Assembly (NCBI GenBank): GCA_038531315.1
Contig: JBCBBT010000040.1
Span: forward strand, 1 to 31,072
Reading direction: 5' to 3'
Origin: JAJFFW01 sp038531315
Lineage (GTDB): Bacteria; Pseudomonadota; Alphaproteobacteria; Caulobacterales; Parvularculaceae
Length of the DNA stretch: 31,072 nucleotides
Under the pieces are notes generated by a model, which was given only the letters and a program-made list of their open reading frames with translations, was not told where the DNA came from and did no database searches. Of this stretch, positions 1 through 9,047 are shown piece after piece (position 1 is the first letter of the stretch; the number at the start of each line of letters is the position of its first letter). Made by a program: the position numbers and the translations under genes.

Positions 1-11
1 CGATCTGCGAA

Positions 12-3000
12 ATGACAGCCACTTCGACCCTCCCCGATCAGCGCGCGGCGATCCGCGCTCACACGCTCAGCGATGAGGCGGGTCTCGCAAGACGGCTGAT
101 GGGGGACGCCGATATCGGCCGCGAGGCGCGAAAGCGCGCGCAAAATGCCGCAAAAGACTTTGTTCGCGATGCGCGCGCCAATGCTTCGCGGTCGGGTCTG
201 ATTGATAAATTTCTTCAGGAGTATGGGCTTTCAACAGCCGAAGGCGTGACGCTCATGCGGCTGGCAGAAGCGCTCTTGCGCACGCCCGACGCCGCCACAG
301 CGGACGCGCTGATTGAAGACAAGATCGAGGCCGGCGACTGGGCGTCACATAAGGGCGCCAGCCCTTTTCCGCTGGTCAATTTCTCAACACGCGCCTTGAT
401 GTTCACAGCCAGCTGGATCGACGATATCGAGCCGAAAAACCCCGCTGGGAAAATTGCAGCAGCGACGAAAGATCTCCTCGATCGCGTCGGCGAACCTGTC
501 ATTCGCTCATCCGTCGCCCAGGCGATGCGGATTATGGGTGAACATTTTGTCCTGGGCCAGACGATTGACGAAGCGGGCAAGCGCGCAGAGCACTATCGTA
601 AGGACGGTTATACATTTTCATACGATATGCTCGGCGAGGCGGCGCACACGCAAGCAGACGCGCTGAAATATTTCAACGACTACGCCTCGGCGATCGCCGC
701 AATCGCAAAACGTGCGCACAGTAGTGACCCGCGCGATAATCCCGGCATCTCCGTTAAGCTCTCAGCGCTGCATCCGCGCTACGAATACGCGAAGAAAGAG
801 CGCGTGATAGCGGAACTTGGCGCGCGAACCCGCGACCTTGCGATAGCGGCAAAGAACGCAAATATCGGCTTCAATATCGATGCGGAGGAAGCCGACCGCC
901 TCGACCTTTCCCTGGACCTCATCGAAATGCTGATGCGCGACCCGGCGCTCGCAGGCTGGGATGGGTTTGGCGTTGTTGTTCAGGCCTACCAGCGGCGCGC
1001 CAGCTTTGTGCTCGATTGGCTTGCAACGCTTGCGCGCGAGACCGACCGGCGGATCATGGTCCGGTTGGTCAAGGGCGCCTATTGGGACAGCGAGATCAAG
1101 CGCGCACAGGTGATGGGCCTTGAAAGCTACCCGGTTTTCACACGCAAGGTTCTAACTGATATTTCGTACACGGCGTGTGCGCGCAAATTATTGTCGCACA
1201 ACGATGTATTCTATCCGCAGTTTGCGACCCATAATGCGCTAACCGCCGCGATGGTGAGCGAGATGGCCGGCAGCAGCGGCGATTATGAGCTACAACGTCT
1301 TCACGGCATGGGGGAGGCCTTACACGATCGCTTGTTGGAGCAAGGGGTCAAGAGCCGGATTTATGCGCCCGTCGGGGGCCATAAAGAATTGCTGCCATAT
1401 CTTGTCCGGCGACTTTTGGAAAACGGGGCGAATTCTTCCTTTGTCAATCAATTACTCGATCCGGATTTGTCTGTAGACGATGTAATCGCCGACCCAATTG
1501 ATGAGGTAATGGCGCTCAACGTCTTGCCGAACACGGCGATACCGGCGCCGCGCGATCTCTTCGCCGGCGAGCGGCTTTCAGCGCTCGGCTGGGACGAGAC
1601 CGCGCCGGAGACTGCCGCGCGCCTGCAAGAAGCGTGTGCGCAAGAAATTGCCATCGAGACGCCGCCCCTTTCCGGCGCGCAGTCGCCGGTGGCCAATCCG
1701 GCCCATCGCGACAAAACTCTTGGCGTTGTCAAGACGGCGACAGCGGAGGACGTGGCGCAGGCCTGCGCGACGGCGAAGCGTGCGCAACCGCAATGGGCCG
1801 CGCGCGATGATCGAGCCGCGGTCCTTCAACGAGCCGGGGATATCCTGGAACAGCGCGGCGAAGACTTCATTGCACTGGCGTGTCAGGAGGCCGGGAAGAC
1901 TATTCCGGACGCGATCGCGGAAGTACGCGAGGCCGTCGATTTTTTACGGTACTACGCCAACCGCGCCCAGCACCTCAAACGCGAACCCTTGGGCGTTGTT
2001 GCATGCATCTCGCCGTGGAATTTTCCGCTGGCGATCTTTCTCGGACAAGTCGCCGGCGCGCTTTCGGCCGGTAACGCCGTAATCGCAAAACCGGCGGAGC
2101 AAACGCCGCTGATTGCAGCGCGGGCCGTCGCATTGCTCCATGAGGCAGGCGTTCCAGGCGATGTGCTCCACTATATGCCGGGGGACGGGTCATCCGTCGG
2201 CGGACCGCTTGTGGCGAATCCCGCCATTGACGGCGTCGCATTTACCGGCTCGACGGCCACCGCCCATGCGATCAATCGCAGCCTGAAAGCCGCCGGCAAG
2301 CATCATGCGCCCCTGATTGCGGAAACCGGCGGCATCAATGCAATGATCATCGACTCAACAGCGCTCCTCGAACAGGCCGTGAGCGATGTGGTCGCGTCGG
2401 CGTTCCAAAGCGCCGGACAACGCTGCTCGGCTTGCCGCGTGGTTTGTGTGCAGAGCGATATTGCCGATCGTTTCAACGAAATGCTTAAGGGCGCAACCGC
2501 CGAGTTGCGGATCGGAGCCCCTTCCCTTCTCAGAACGGATGTGGGCCCGGTTATCGACGAAGATGCGCGTCTTGATATTCAAAATCATATCGACGCGATG
2601 CAACGCTCAGCGCGTCTGGTCGCGCAGGCGCCGCCCACGGACGCCGACGTCAACGGCGCCTTTGTCCGGCCGGTCGCCTTTGAGCTTAACGATATCGCTG
2701 AGTTAAAACGCGAAGTTTTTGGCCCGGTTCTTCATGTTGTCCGCTTCGACGGCGCCGATCTCACCGCGATGATCGACAAAATAAACGCCCTTGGGTTCGG
2801 CCTTACGATGGGCCTGCACTCGCGCATCGATGAAACAATGGAAACCGTCGCGGCGCGCGCGCGGATCGGCAATATCTACGTCAATCGAAACCAGATCGGG
2901 GCTGTCGTCGGCGTACAGCCCTTTGGCGGCGAAGGTCTGTCGGGCACGGGACCGAAAGCGGGCGGACCGCATTATCTGGACGCCTTTGTGAAACCGCCGA

Positions 3001-3659
3001 AGCCGCCGGTAAGCAACACGGAAATCGCCATTGCGCCCGACGGCGCTCTACCTGCCGTTCTCGATGCGCGCCTCCGCGATATCGGCCCAAGAATGACGCC
3101 TTGGTCGAACCTTCGCGACAAGGAAGCGCTTTTCAACGCCGCAGCCGCGACGGCGAGCGATCCTCTGTCGTCTGCCTTATCGCAAGCCGCGGACGTTTTC
3201 CGCGCGCATTTCAAAGATAGCGAAGATCTTCCAAGCCCGACCGGGGAAGCCAACACGCTGAAATTGCGCGGGCGCGGGGTAATGTTATGCGTCGGCGAGC
3301 GCTTCCTCGATCAGGCTGCGAAGGCGTTAGCCGCGGGCAATGCGATTGTTACTGCGGACCCGCTGGCGGAAAGCCTACGTGCGGCCCTCCCTGCGGAATG
3401 GGCGACGCTGATCATTTCGATCGATCAGGGGCCAATCCCGGAAGCCCTGCTCCGCGACGATCGGCTCGCCGGCGTTGTCGCCGATGTGGATGAGGAGAGC
3501 CACGCCAGGCTCGCGGGCGCGCTGGCGGCGCGGCCGGGCGCCATCATCCCGCTGCTCTCGTCTGCTGACCAGCCATGGCGTTTCGCCGTCGAGCGGACCC
3601 TGTCGATCAATACGACCGCCGCCGGCGGCGACGTGCAACTTTTGTCGCTCCCGGAATAG
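12..3659 (+). CDS. putA: Bifunctional proline dehydrogenase / L-glutamate gamma-semialdehyde dehydrogenase (PutA, type B)
   Basis: This enzyme oxidises proline to glutamate in two steps, using FAD and then NAD, and probably acts at the inner face of the cytoplasmic membrane. The 1215-residue protein has an N-terminal PRODH half with typical motifs (VVQAYQRRA, RLVKGAYWDSEIK, FATHNA). The aldehyde dehydrogenase half has catalytic Glu771 in AETGG and Cys805 in GQRCSA. It ends in a third domain closing with the conserved NTTAAGGD stretch, which gives the long form of the family. The N-terminus has no ribbon-helix-helix domain, so this copy should not autoregulate its own transcription as the E. 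coli protein does. The ATG lies only 11 bases from the window edge, so the ribosome site and promoter are largely out of view. A strong hairpin terminator follows the stop. Function is near certain; the exact start is slightly less so. Confidence 0.96.
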   Translation: MTATSTLPDQRAAIRAHTLSDEAGLARRLMGDADIGREARKRAQNAAKDFVRDARANASRSGLIDKFLQEYGLSTAEGVTLMRLAEALLRTPDAATADALIEDKIEAGDWASHKGASPFPLVNFSTRALMFTASWIDDIEPKNPAGKIAAATKDLLDRVGEPVIRSSVAQAMRIMGEHFVLGQTIDEAGKRAEHYRKDGYTFSYDMLGEAAHTQADALKYFNDYASAIAAIAKRAHSSDPRDNPGISVKLSALHPRYEYAKKERVIAELGARTRDLAIAAKNANIGFNIDAEEADRLDLSLDLIEMLMRDPALAGWDGFGVVVQAYQRRASFVLDWLATLARETDRRIMVRLVKGAYWDSEIKRAQVMGLESYPVFTRKVLTDISYTACARKLLSHNDVFYPQFATHNALTAAMVSEMAGSSGDYELQRLHGMGEALHDRLLEQGVKSRIYAPVGGHKELLPYLVRRLLENGANSSFVNQLLDPDLSVDDVIADPIDEVMALNVLPNTAIPAPRDLFAGERLSALGWDETAPETAARLQEACAQEIAIETPPLSGAQSPVANPAHRDKTLGVVKTATAEDVAQACATAKRAQPQWAARDDRAAVLQRAGDILEQRGEDFIALACQEAGKTIPDAIAEVREAVDFLRYYANRAQHLKREPLGVVACISPWNFPLAIFLGQVAGALSAGNAVIAKPAEQTPLIAARAVALLHEAGVPGDVLHYMPGDGSSVGGPLVANPAIDGVAFTGSTATAHAINRSLKAAGKHHAPLIAETGGINAMIIDSTALLEQAVSDVVASAFQSAGQRCSACRVVCVQSDIADRFNEMLKGATAELRIGAPSLLRTDVGPVIDEDARLDIQNHIDAMQRSARLVAQAPPTDADVNGAFVRPVAFELNDIAELKREVFGPVLHVVRFDGADLTAMIDKINALGFGLTMGLHSRIDETMETVAARARIGNIYVNRNQIGAVVGVQPFGGEGLSGTGPKAGGPHYLDAFVKPPKPPVSNTEIAIAPDGALPAVLDARLRDIGPRMTPWSNLRDKEALFNAAAATASDPLSSALSQAADVFRAHFKDSEDLPSPTGEANTLKLRGRGVMLCVGERFLDQAAKALAAGNAIVTADPLAESLRAALPAEWATLIISIDQGPIPEALLRDDRLAGVVADVDEESHARLAGALAARPGAIIPLLSSADQPWRFAVERTLSINTTAAGGDVQLLSLPE

Positions 3660-3680
3660 GCGCTACAATTTCAACCGGTT

Positions 3681-3702
3681 AACGCTGTTTTCCAGCGTTT
3701 TT
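3681..3702 (+). terminator. Rho-independent terminator after putA
   Basis: A perfect 7-bp stem (AACGCTG at 3681-3687, CAGCGTT at 3693-3699) encloses a 5-base loop and runs into a short T tract ending at 3702. It sits 21 bases after the putA stop and before the histidine kinase gene. It should therefore separate putA from the two-component genes. Confidence 0.75.
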
Positions 3703-3774
3703 AAGGCATTGGTCGCATGCCGGGGGCGCTTTACCGCGCGCCGCTTGCATGCCTCCGCCAGAACAGGTTCATAC

Positions 3775-4998
3775 ATGGCGCAAGCACAAAAGGACGTTAT
3801 GGCGGCTTTAGATCTCGATCCCCTCAAAAGCGGGCCGTTCATTGAAAGCCCGGGCCGGACGCGCCGCGCGATGAACTGGTTCTTCGCCGATACCGATCGT
3901 CTGTTCTGGATCTTGCAGGCAGCCGGCTGGGTCGGCTTCATGCTGTTGCATCTGTTTTCGGTATCGACGCTCTATGCGGGGCGTTCGCCCGAGTCGCTCA
4001 CTTATTCCGCGACTTCGGCCATGACTGGATTTTTGACCACGACAATCCTTTTGAGACCCGCCTACCGTTTCGCCCGCCGGCGCGGGCCGGCGCTGATGTT
4101 GTTGATCGCCGGCGCGGCGACGCTGGTCATGACCGTTGCGATGTCGATCATTAAAAGCCTCGCGATAGTTCAGATTTTTCCCGATGGCGATTTATGGCTT
4201 CAGTCGCGATCAGAAGCCATGGGGACGGATAATTTCTTCGTCTCGCTCATCCCCGATATTCCAGTGAACCTTTTTCTCTTGCTCGCATGGGCGGGATTTT
4301 ATTTTGGGATCAATTATTATCTCACTTTGCGTGCGGAAACCGACAGGGCGCTTCAATCAGCCCGGCTCGCGGATCAGGCGCAACTGAAAATGTTGCGCTA
4401 TCAGCTGAACCCGCACTTCCTGTTCAATACGTTGAATGCGATTTCGACGCTGGTTCTCGAAAAAGATGGACGCCAGGCGAACTCCATGTTGACGCAGCTT
4501 TCGTCATTTTTGCGCTATTCTCTTGATAGCGATCCATTACAGAAAACCACGCTTGCAGAGGAATTGCGTGCGCTTGAGCTTTACCTCAACATCGAGAGGA
4601 CGCGGTTTGGCGAACGCTTGAGGTTCGTTAAAGAAATTGATGACGAAGCGCGCGAGGCGCTCGTCCCTTCACTGATCATGCAGCCGGCGATCGAAAACGC
4701 CATCAAATACGCTATCGCTAAAATGGAATCAGGCGGCGAGATTCGCATTCAGGCGAAACGCGAAGGCGATCTCCTGGCCTTACGCGTTTGCGACAATGGT
4801 CCCGAAGCGCCGCAAAATCCGGAGAGCTTATTGTCCGACGCCTCTGCGGGCGTTGGTCTTGTCAACATGCGCGACAGGCTCAACCATCTTTATGGCGGCG
4901 ACTTCACTTTCGAATTGTCGCCTGTCAATCCAACCGGTCTTTGCGTCGGCATGACGCTGCCGTTTGAAACCGCCGCCGAGCCCCACCGCAAAAACTGA
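3775..4998 (+). CDS. LytS/YehU-type membrane sensor histidine kinase
   Basis: The product is a sensor kinase that should phosphorylate the response regulator encoded just downstream. With the start at 3775 it has 407 residues. Four hydrophobic segments fill the N-terminal half, with no sizeable periplasmic sensor domain, so the signal is probably sensed in the membrane. A His_kinase domain (PF06580 type) follows, with phospho-acceptor His214 in the LNPHFLFNTLN motif. The HATPase domain has the N box (QPAIENAIKYA) and a G box (GVGLVNMRDRL). The reading frame stays open upstream into putA, but that part is not kinase-like. ATG 3775 has AGG seven bases upstream; ATG 3799, with AGGA four bases upstream, is the alternative. 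The partner gene starts 17 bases after the stop. The stimulus is unknown. Confidence 0.9.
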   Translation: MAQAQKDVMAALDLDPLKSGPFIESPGRTRRAMNWFFADTDRLFWILQAAGWVGFMLLHLFSVSTLYAGRSPESLTYSATSAMTGFLTTTILLRPAYRFARRRGPALMLLIAGAATLVMTVAMSIIKSLAIVQIFPDGDLWLQSRSEAMGTDNFFVSLIPDIPVNLFLLLAWAGFYFGINYYLTLRAETDRALQSARLADQAQLKMLRYQLNPHFLFNTLNAISTLVLEKDGRQANSMLTQLSSFLRYSLDSDPLQKTTLAEELRALELYLNIERTRFGERLRFVKEIDDEAREALVPSLIMQPAIENAIKYAIAKMESGGEIRIQAKREGDLLALRVCDNGPEAPQNPESLLSDASAGVGLVNMRDRLNHLYGGDFTFELSPVNPTGLCVGMTLPFETAAEPHRKN

Positions 4999-5015
4999 CC
5001 TGACGAGATGCTGAT

Positions 5016-5858
5016 ATGAGCGAAGACGATCAGAACGCCGCTGCGCCCAATGAAAAAATTCGAGTTATTCTTGTTGACGATGAACCGCTCGCCATTCGCG
5101 GGATGAAATTGCGGCTGGACGAATTTGACGAGGTCGAAATTGTCGGCGAGTGTTCGAATGGACGCGAGGCGGTCAAAGAGATCAAAGCAAAATCGCCCGA
5201 TCTTGTTTTTCTGGATATTCAAATGCCGGGCCTTGACGGTTTTGGCGTCGTGCGCGCCCTGATTGGTGCGCCGGCCCCGCTGATCATATTCGTCACGGCG
5301 TATGACAAATACGCCATTGACGCGTTCGAGGCGAATGCGCTCGATTATCTTGTCAAACCGGTCGAGGAAGAACGCCTGCGCGACGCCATTCACCGCGTCA
5401 GGGAAGCGCTCAAAACACGTGCGGCGGCGAGCCGCGAGTCGCGTCTTGTGGAATTGTTGGCCTCGCTCAGCGACGACGACCGCGACAAGATCAAAGATCT
5501 GATCAATGACCCCTCATGGACGGAGAAAGAACGCTATGCGGAGCGGATCAGCTTCAAGGACGGCTCGAAAGTCGTCGTGTTGAATGCTGATGATATCGAG
5601 TGGATCGACGCCGCCGGCGACTACATGTGCATTCACGCAAGCGGGAAAACACATATCATTCGGGAGACGATGAAGACGCTGCAACAACGGCTTGATCCTG
5701 AACGCTTTCAGCGCGTGCATCGTTCCGCGATTGTCAATGTTGCAAAAGTCAAAGAGCTGCATCCGCATTCGAACGGCGAGTATTTTCTGACCCTGGAAAA
5801 CGGCGCCGAGTTGAAACTTTCCCGTTCGTACAAGGACGTGGTGGCGCGCTTTCTTTAG
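5016..5858 (+). CDS. LytTR-family response regulator
   Basis: This DNA-binding response regulator (280 residues) is the likely partner of the LytS-like kinase 17 bases upstream. The receiver domain (about residues 15-125) has the acidic pair Asp21/Asp22, phospho-acceptor Asp67 in FLDIQMPG, Thr94 and Lys114 in YLVKP. After a charged linker comes a LytTR DNA-binding domain (about residues 178-280) with the motifs DDIEWIDAAGDY and FQRVHRSAIVN. LytTR proteins usually bind paired direct repeats upstream of their target promoters. No target is evident in the window, although the DUF454 gene follows in the same direction. Ribosome binding is weak, which fits translational coupling to the kinase gene. 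Confidence 0.94.
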   Translation: MSEDDQNAAAPNEKIRVILVDDEPLAIRGMKLRLDEFDEVEIVGECSNGREAVKEIKAKSPDLVFLDIQMPGLDGFGVVRALIGAPAPLIIFVTAYDKYAIDAFEANALDYLVKPVEEERLRDAIHRVREALKTRAAASRESRLVELLASLSDDDRDKIKDLINDPSWTEKERYAERISFKDGSKVVVLNADDIEWIDAAGDYMCIHASGKTHIIRETMKTLQQRLDPERFQRVHRSAIVNVAKVKELHPHSNGEYFLTLENGAELKLSRSYKDVVARFL

Positions 5859-5981
5859 CGCGGCGGCGGCGCAGAGCGCACCGCCTTGAAAGTAGAGCGC
5901 TGCAACGGCATTGTCGCGCTCAACAATGACGATGTTCTTCCGTTTTTCCCGCCGGCGCGACACGCGCCGCACGGACGCGCC

Positions 5982-6377
5982 ATGAACCCCGTACGTGCGC
6001 TTTGGTTCGCCGGCGGCATGGTCGCGCTCGCTCTTGGCCTCATCGGCGTGGCCTTGCCGCTTTTGCCGACAACGCCTTTTATCCTTCTCGCAGCCTTCGC
6101 CTTCGCCCGTTCATCGGAGCGCTGGCATCACTGGCTGGTGACGCATCGCGTTTTCGGGCCAATGATTGAAAACTGGCGAGTGCACGGCGCGATCACGCGG
6201 CGCGCCAAGATCGTGAGCGCAATCTCCATGGCGCTGGTGCTTGGTTTGTCTGCAGCGCTCGGCGCGTCGCGACTGATATTGAGCATTCAGGCGATTGTAT
6301 TGGCGTGCGCCGCTGCGTTCGTCTTGAGCCGACCCTTGCCGCCGCCGTCCCCAACAACAGAACGGCGCAAGCCATAG
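5982..6377 (+). CDS. YbaN/DUF454 family inner-membrane protein
   Basis: This small integral membrane protein of 131 residues belongs to the YbaN (DUF454) family, whose biochemical role is not established. The family hallmark is clear: a first hydrophobic helix, then LPLLPTTPFILLAAFAFARSS, a WL...H..FGPMIENW stretch and a Lys-containing turn before two more hydrophobic helices. The frame is open from further upstream (5886), but ATG 5982 gives the normal family length and starts right before the first helix. The ribosome site is weak. The gene lies 123 bases after the response regulator in the same direction, so co-transcription is possible but not shown. It converges on the GDSL gene, and a hairpin overlaps its stop codon. 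Confidence 0.88.
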   Translation: MNPVRALWFAGGMVALALGLIGVALPLLPTTPFILLAAFAFARSSERWHHWLVTHRVFGPMIENWRVHGAITRRAKIVSAISMALVLGLSAALGASRLILSIQAIVLACAAAFVLSRPLPPPSPTTERRKP

Positions 6378-6390
6378 AGCCTGCGCCGTT
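6361..6390. terminator. Putative bidirectional terminator between DUF454 and GDSL genes
   Basis: Two 12-base arms (6361-6372 and 6379-6390) pair with one A:C mismatch, leaving a 6-base loop. The loop contains the stop codon of the DUF454 gene, and the structure sits 32 bases past the stop of the convergent GDSL gene. There is no long T tract on either side; the minus-strand side is somewhat T-rich. It is plausible as a shared terminator but not strong. Confidence 0.45.
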
Positions 6391-6421
6391 GCACTGTCCA
6401 TTCGAGTGTTTCTGTCGCGTT

Positions 6422-8542
6422 CTAGAAACGCCAAACCGCATTCAGGCGGGCCACGTTCGTTTGCCCGGCGGCGGTCCCAATCGTGGCGGCGCGCGCGCTG
6501 AGCTGAAACGAAGACTTCGTCGTCAAGGCGACTTCCGCAGCGCCGTATCCGCCCACATGCGCCGTGCCTGAAAGGGGCCTTGTAAATCCGTCCTGGCCAA
6601 GGAGATCGCCGAGCAGAGCGGCATCATCGACCACCGGCGCAAAGCCGATATCGCGGCTTGATGCGCCAAGGGCGCCGCCTTCAAACGACAGCGTCAATCC
6701 CGCACCGTCAAATGGCGCAACGGTCCGCGCGACGCGCCCGCCGATATACCCGGTAAAGCCATTTTGCGTGACATCCGGAACGGAGCGCTCCACGAGGCCA
6801 AGACCGCCCGCTTCTTCGTAACCGCGATGATTGACCCGGACGAAAGCGGTTTTTGACAACGCGCTGAGCTGAAATCCCGCAACCGTCGCGTCGTATTGCG
6901 CATCGAAACGCAGACTGCCTGTGCGTGAGCGCGCCTCGCCGGATACTGTTGGTGCAAAGGAAAGTCCTGAATTGCGAACAAAAGACTGCTCAAAGTCCGC
7001 GGCTTTTGACGTGACAGACAATATCCATGGACCGTCAAACCACGCCCCGTAGACAGCAAACTCTGACGCCTCATCCCGGCTATTGATCCCGAACAGATCG
7101 CGCGACAGGGCCGCCCGCGTGAAGACGCCGCCGAATGCGAAGCGCTCTGTAAGCAGATGATCCGCGCCAAACGATGAGACATATTCGCCGGCGTTGAGGT
7201 TGAAGCTGAAGGCGAGATTTTCAGCTTCAAGGTCATTTGCCGGCGTCGTCACGTCATATTCCGGCGCAAGACCGTCAATATAGCGGAAGAATGAAGTCCG
7301 GGTCGGTTGCGATGTCACTGCACCGACTTCCCGAAACCCGAGCGTCGCCGAGCCGCCGCCGAAGGCCCCGGAGTGAGCGCCGGGGTCCAGAAGGAAGCCT
7401 GATCCTGTTCGCCCCTCTCGCAGCGCCGCGATGCGCGTTGTGACCAGCTGGTTGCCGGTTGCGGCGATGCGGTTCGTTGTCGTCGTTCGCGCGGTCGCCG
7501 CCGCGCCGGCGGTCAGGTCGGCGCGAACATTCGCGAGCGCGACCTGGCCAATAATCGCATGCGCACGGGCCGTCGGATGGATATCATCATAAAAAAGGTA
7601 GCTGCCCGGACAGGCGTTCAGAACAAGGCCGTCGCCAAGACACGTGCCGCTGGTCCCGGCGCCGGGGCGCACATTGGTAAATCCAAACCGGCGCCCGCCA
7701 TTTGTGACCGCGTCATCAATAATCAAATCAAAGAGCAGCCCGGCGGGCACTATCGACACATTCGTACCCGGATTACGCGCCTCGAATTGCGCTACCGCCG
7801 TGCGCAGCTGGGCGTTATGGGCGGCTGAAAGCGCATTCAGTTGCGCACTGTCAGAGCCGCCGAACTCGCGCGGGATCAGCCCCAGCGACGGCAAATCGAG
7901 AACGATGCTGTTGCGCACGCCCGCCTGACGGATGATCCCGAGCGATTGAATGATATTGCCAACGACAAAATTGACGTTTGTTACGCCATTAAGATAGTCG
8001 TTGCCGCCCGCAGAAATTGTTGCGAAATCATCTGGCCCGGACCGAAAAACGCGGCGGAAGAAGAAGCGCTGGTCGCGAAAATGCTCAGCCTGGTCGACGG
8101 TTCGGAAGGCGGGCAACGCTTGCAAGAGCGCCGTCGAAAAACCACCCAGGATAATGTCAAAGCTCAGCCCGTTCGAGCCGGAGACTGATCCGCCATGGGC
8201 GAAATTATAACTCGCAGACGTTCCGAAATTAAACGGCCCGATTAATCCCGCGTTTGTGCGTTGCAGCTCGCCGGCGAGACCGGCGGAGACAAAATCGGTC
8301 CATAAAAAACCGTTTGAAAAGCGACCGTCGAAATAGTCGTTACCGACAGCCAGCCCGAACGTTAGCGCGTCCACATTGCCCGTGTCTGAAAGGCTGTCGC
8401 CGAACGAATAGACGCTCTGCGCCTGGGCGGCGCCGGTCATTGTCCCGGCGATCAGCGCAGTCGCCGAAAGGCTTGTAACCAGTGCTTTGCGAAATCCGTT
8501 GCGCCCAGTGCGGGCCCGCTTCGCTTGAACCGATTGTGTCAT
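6422..8542 (-). CDS. GDSL/SGNH-family autotransporter esterase/lipase
   Basis: This is a surface esterase of the EstA type: a secreted SGNH hydrolase fused to its own outer-membrane barrel. The 706-residue protein begins with a charged stretch and a hydrophobic signal peptide ending near AAQA. Block I follows at once (SFGDSLSDTGN, with the nucleophilic Ser). Later come the GGNDYLNG block with the oxyanion Asn and the DDIHPTARAH block with the catalytic Asp and His. The C-terminal 270 or so residues alternate hydrophobic and polar residues, as in an autotransporter beta-barrel, and end in Phe (AVWRF). A strong purine-rich ribosome site (GGGAAGGAAAG) precedes the ATG. It is not a PEP-CTERM protein, because the C-terminus is a barrel strand. 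The natural substrate is unknown; acyl esters or lipids are likely. Confidence 0.92.
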   Translation of the reverse strand: MTQSVQAKRARTGRNGFRKALVTSLSATALIAGTMTGAAQAQSVYSFGDSLSDTGNVDALTFGLAVGNDYFDGRFSNGFLWTDFVSAGLAGELQRTNAGLIGPFNFGTSASYNFAHGGSVSGSNGLSFDIILGGFSTALLQALPAFRTVDQAEHFRDQRFFFRRVFRSGPDDFATISAGGNDYLNGVTNVNFVVGNIIQSLGIIRQAGVRNSIVLDLPSLGLIPREFGGSDSAQLNALSAAHNAQLRTAVAQFEARNPGTNVSIVPAGLLFDLIIDDAVTNGGRRFGFTNVRPGAGTSGTCLGDGLVLNACPGSYLFYDDIHPTARAHAIIGQVALANVRADLTAGAAATARTTTTNRIAATGNQLVTTRIAALREGRTGSGFLLDPGAHSGAFGGGSATLGFREVGAVTSQPTRTSFFRYIDGLAPEYDVTTPANDLEAENLAFSFNLNAGEYVSSFGADHLLTERFAFGGVFTRAALSRDLFGINSRDEASEFAVYGAWFDGPWILSVTSKAADFEQSFVRNSGLSFAPTVSGEARSRTGSLRFDAQYDATVAGFQLSALSKTAFVRVNHRGYEEAGGLGLVERSVPDVTQNGFTGYIGGRVARTVAPFDGAGLTLSFEGGALGASSRDIGFAPVVDDAALLGDLLGQDGFTRPLSGTAHVGGYGAAEVALTTKSSFQLSARAATIGTAAGQTNVARLNAVWRF

Positions 8543-8912
8543 AGCTTTCCTTCCCTTTTATTGATTTTCGCCCCCGGCGCCTTTGATATGCGCTCTTTCG
8601 GGTGGGCGTTTTGTATGTCAGCTCGCCTGAGCCCACTTTACGTCGCCATTGCTGAACGCCGTCATGTCAAAACAACGTCATTTTCTCACGCAGCGATTGC
8701 TGCAATGCAAAACTGCGGTCTTTATACCGGACGAATCGAAGCCAATGGTCCGTAACGAGATAAAATCACATCGCCCCTTTTCGATTGCCTGAGCACTTTA
8801 GGCAAAGTCGTTTTGATTCCGCAAATAAAGATTTTGACGGTCGCCAAACGACGGGGCGCGCTTGCTTGTACTTACCCTATGGTAAGCATTTAGAATTTCC
8901 ATCGAGGCTCGT
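8543..8912. other. Intergenic region upstream of the GDSL gene
   Basis: This gene-poor stretch lies between the GDSL start and a possible small ORF. It is more AT-rich than its surroundings. It contains a perfect minus-strand TTGACA hexamer (complement at 8665-8670) that could serve the GDSL gene, although no good -10 box is seen at the right spacing. Near its right end it carries a dyad described separately. Short open frames inside it do not look like proteins. Confidence 0.4.
8866..8896 (+). promoter_or_regulatory. Promoter-like element with operator dyad (MerR-type spacing)
   Basis: The perfect 6-bp inverted repeat CTTACC (8871-8876) and GGTAAG (8881-8886), with a 4-base centre, lies between a -35-like TTGTAC (8866-8871) and a -10-like TAGAAT (8891-8896). 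The 19-base spacer with a dyad inside it is the layout used by MerR-family activators. A simple repressor site (TetR type, for example) would look similar. It points toward the small ORF at 8913. The regulator is not identified. Confidence 0.35.
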
Positions 8913-9047
8913 ATGCGCGGTCTCAAAATGAAGCAAAAATTCTTTCAGCTTACCGATTATTGCCGCAGCAACGCACTCTCTATGAAAGAAATATCCGGCG
9001 ATCCGCTGCACAGAAACGCCGATCTAAAAGCCAGGCGGACGCGCTGA
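8913..9047 (+). CDS. Possible 44-residue small protein
   Basis: A short open frame of 44 codons starts with ATG at 8913. GAGG at 8904-8907 gives a sensible ribosome-site spacing of five bases, and a promoter-like element ends 16 bases upstream. The product is basic, starts MRGLKMKQKFFQLTDY and ends ADLKARRTR; no family is recognised. Its last 24 bases overlap the 3' end of the amidase gene on the opposite strand. The upstream signals are the only support, and the frame could be chance. Confidence 0.22.
   Translation: MRGLKMKQKFFQLTDYCRSNALSMKEISGDPLHRNADLKARRTR

Noticed and set aside
3475..3774. Longer N-terminus for the histidine kinase starting inside putA
   Set aside because: The frame is open, but it overlaps putA and the terminator, and the extra residues look like out-of-frame coding, rich in Arg, Ser and Pro.
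5886..5981. Longer DUF454 protein from an upstream start
   Set aside because: The added 32 residues lack family similarity and would place extra charged sequence before the conserved first helix.
6422..8542. GDSL protein as a PEP-CTERM substrate of the polysaccharide system
   Set aside because: Its C-terminus is an autotransporter barrel strand ending in Phe; there is no PEP motif, terminal helix and Arg cluster.
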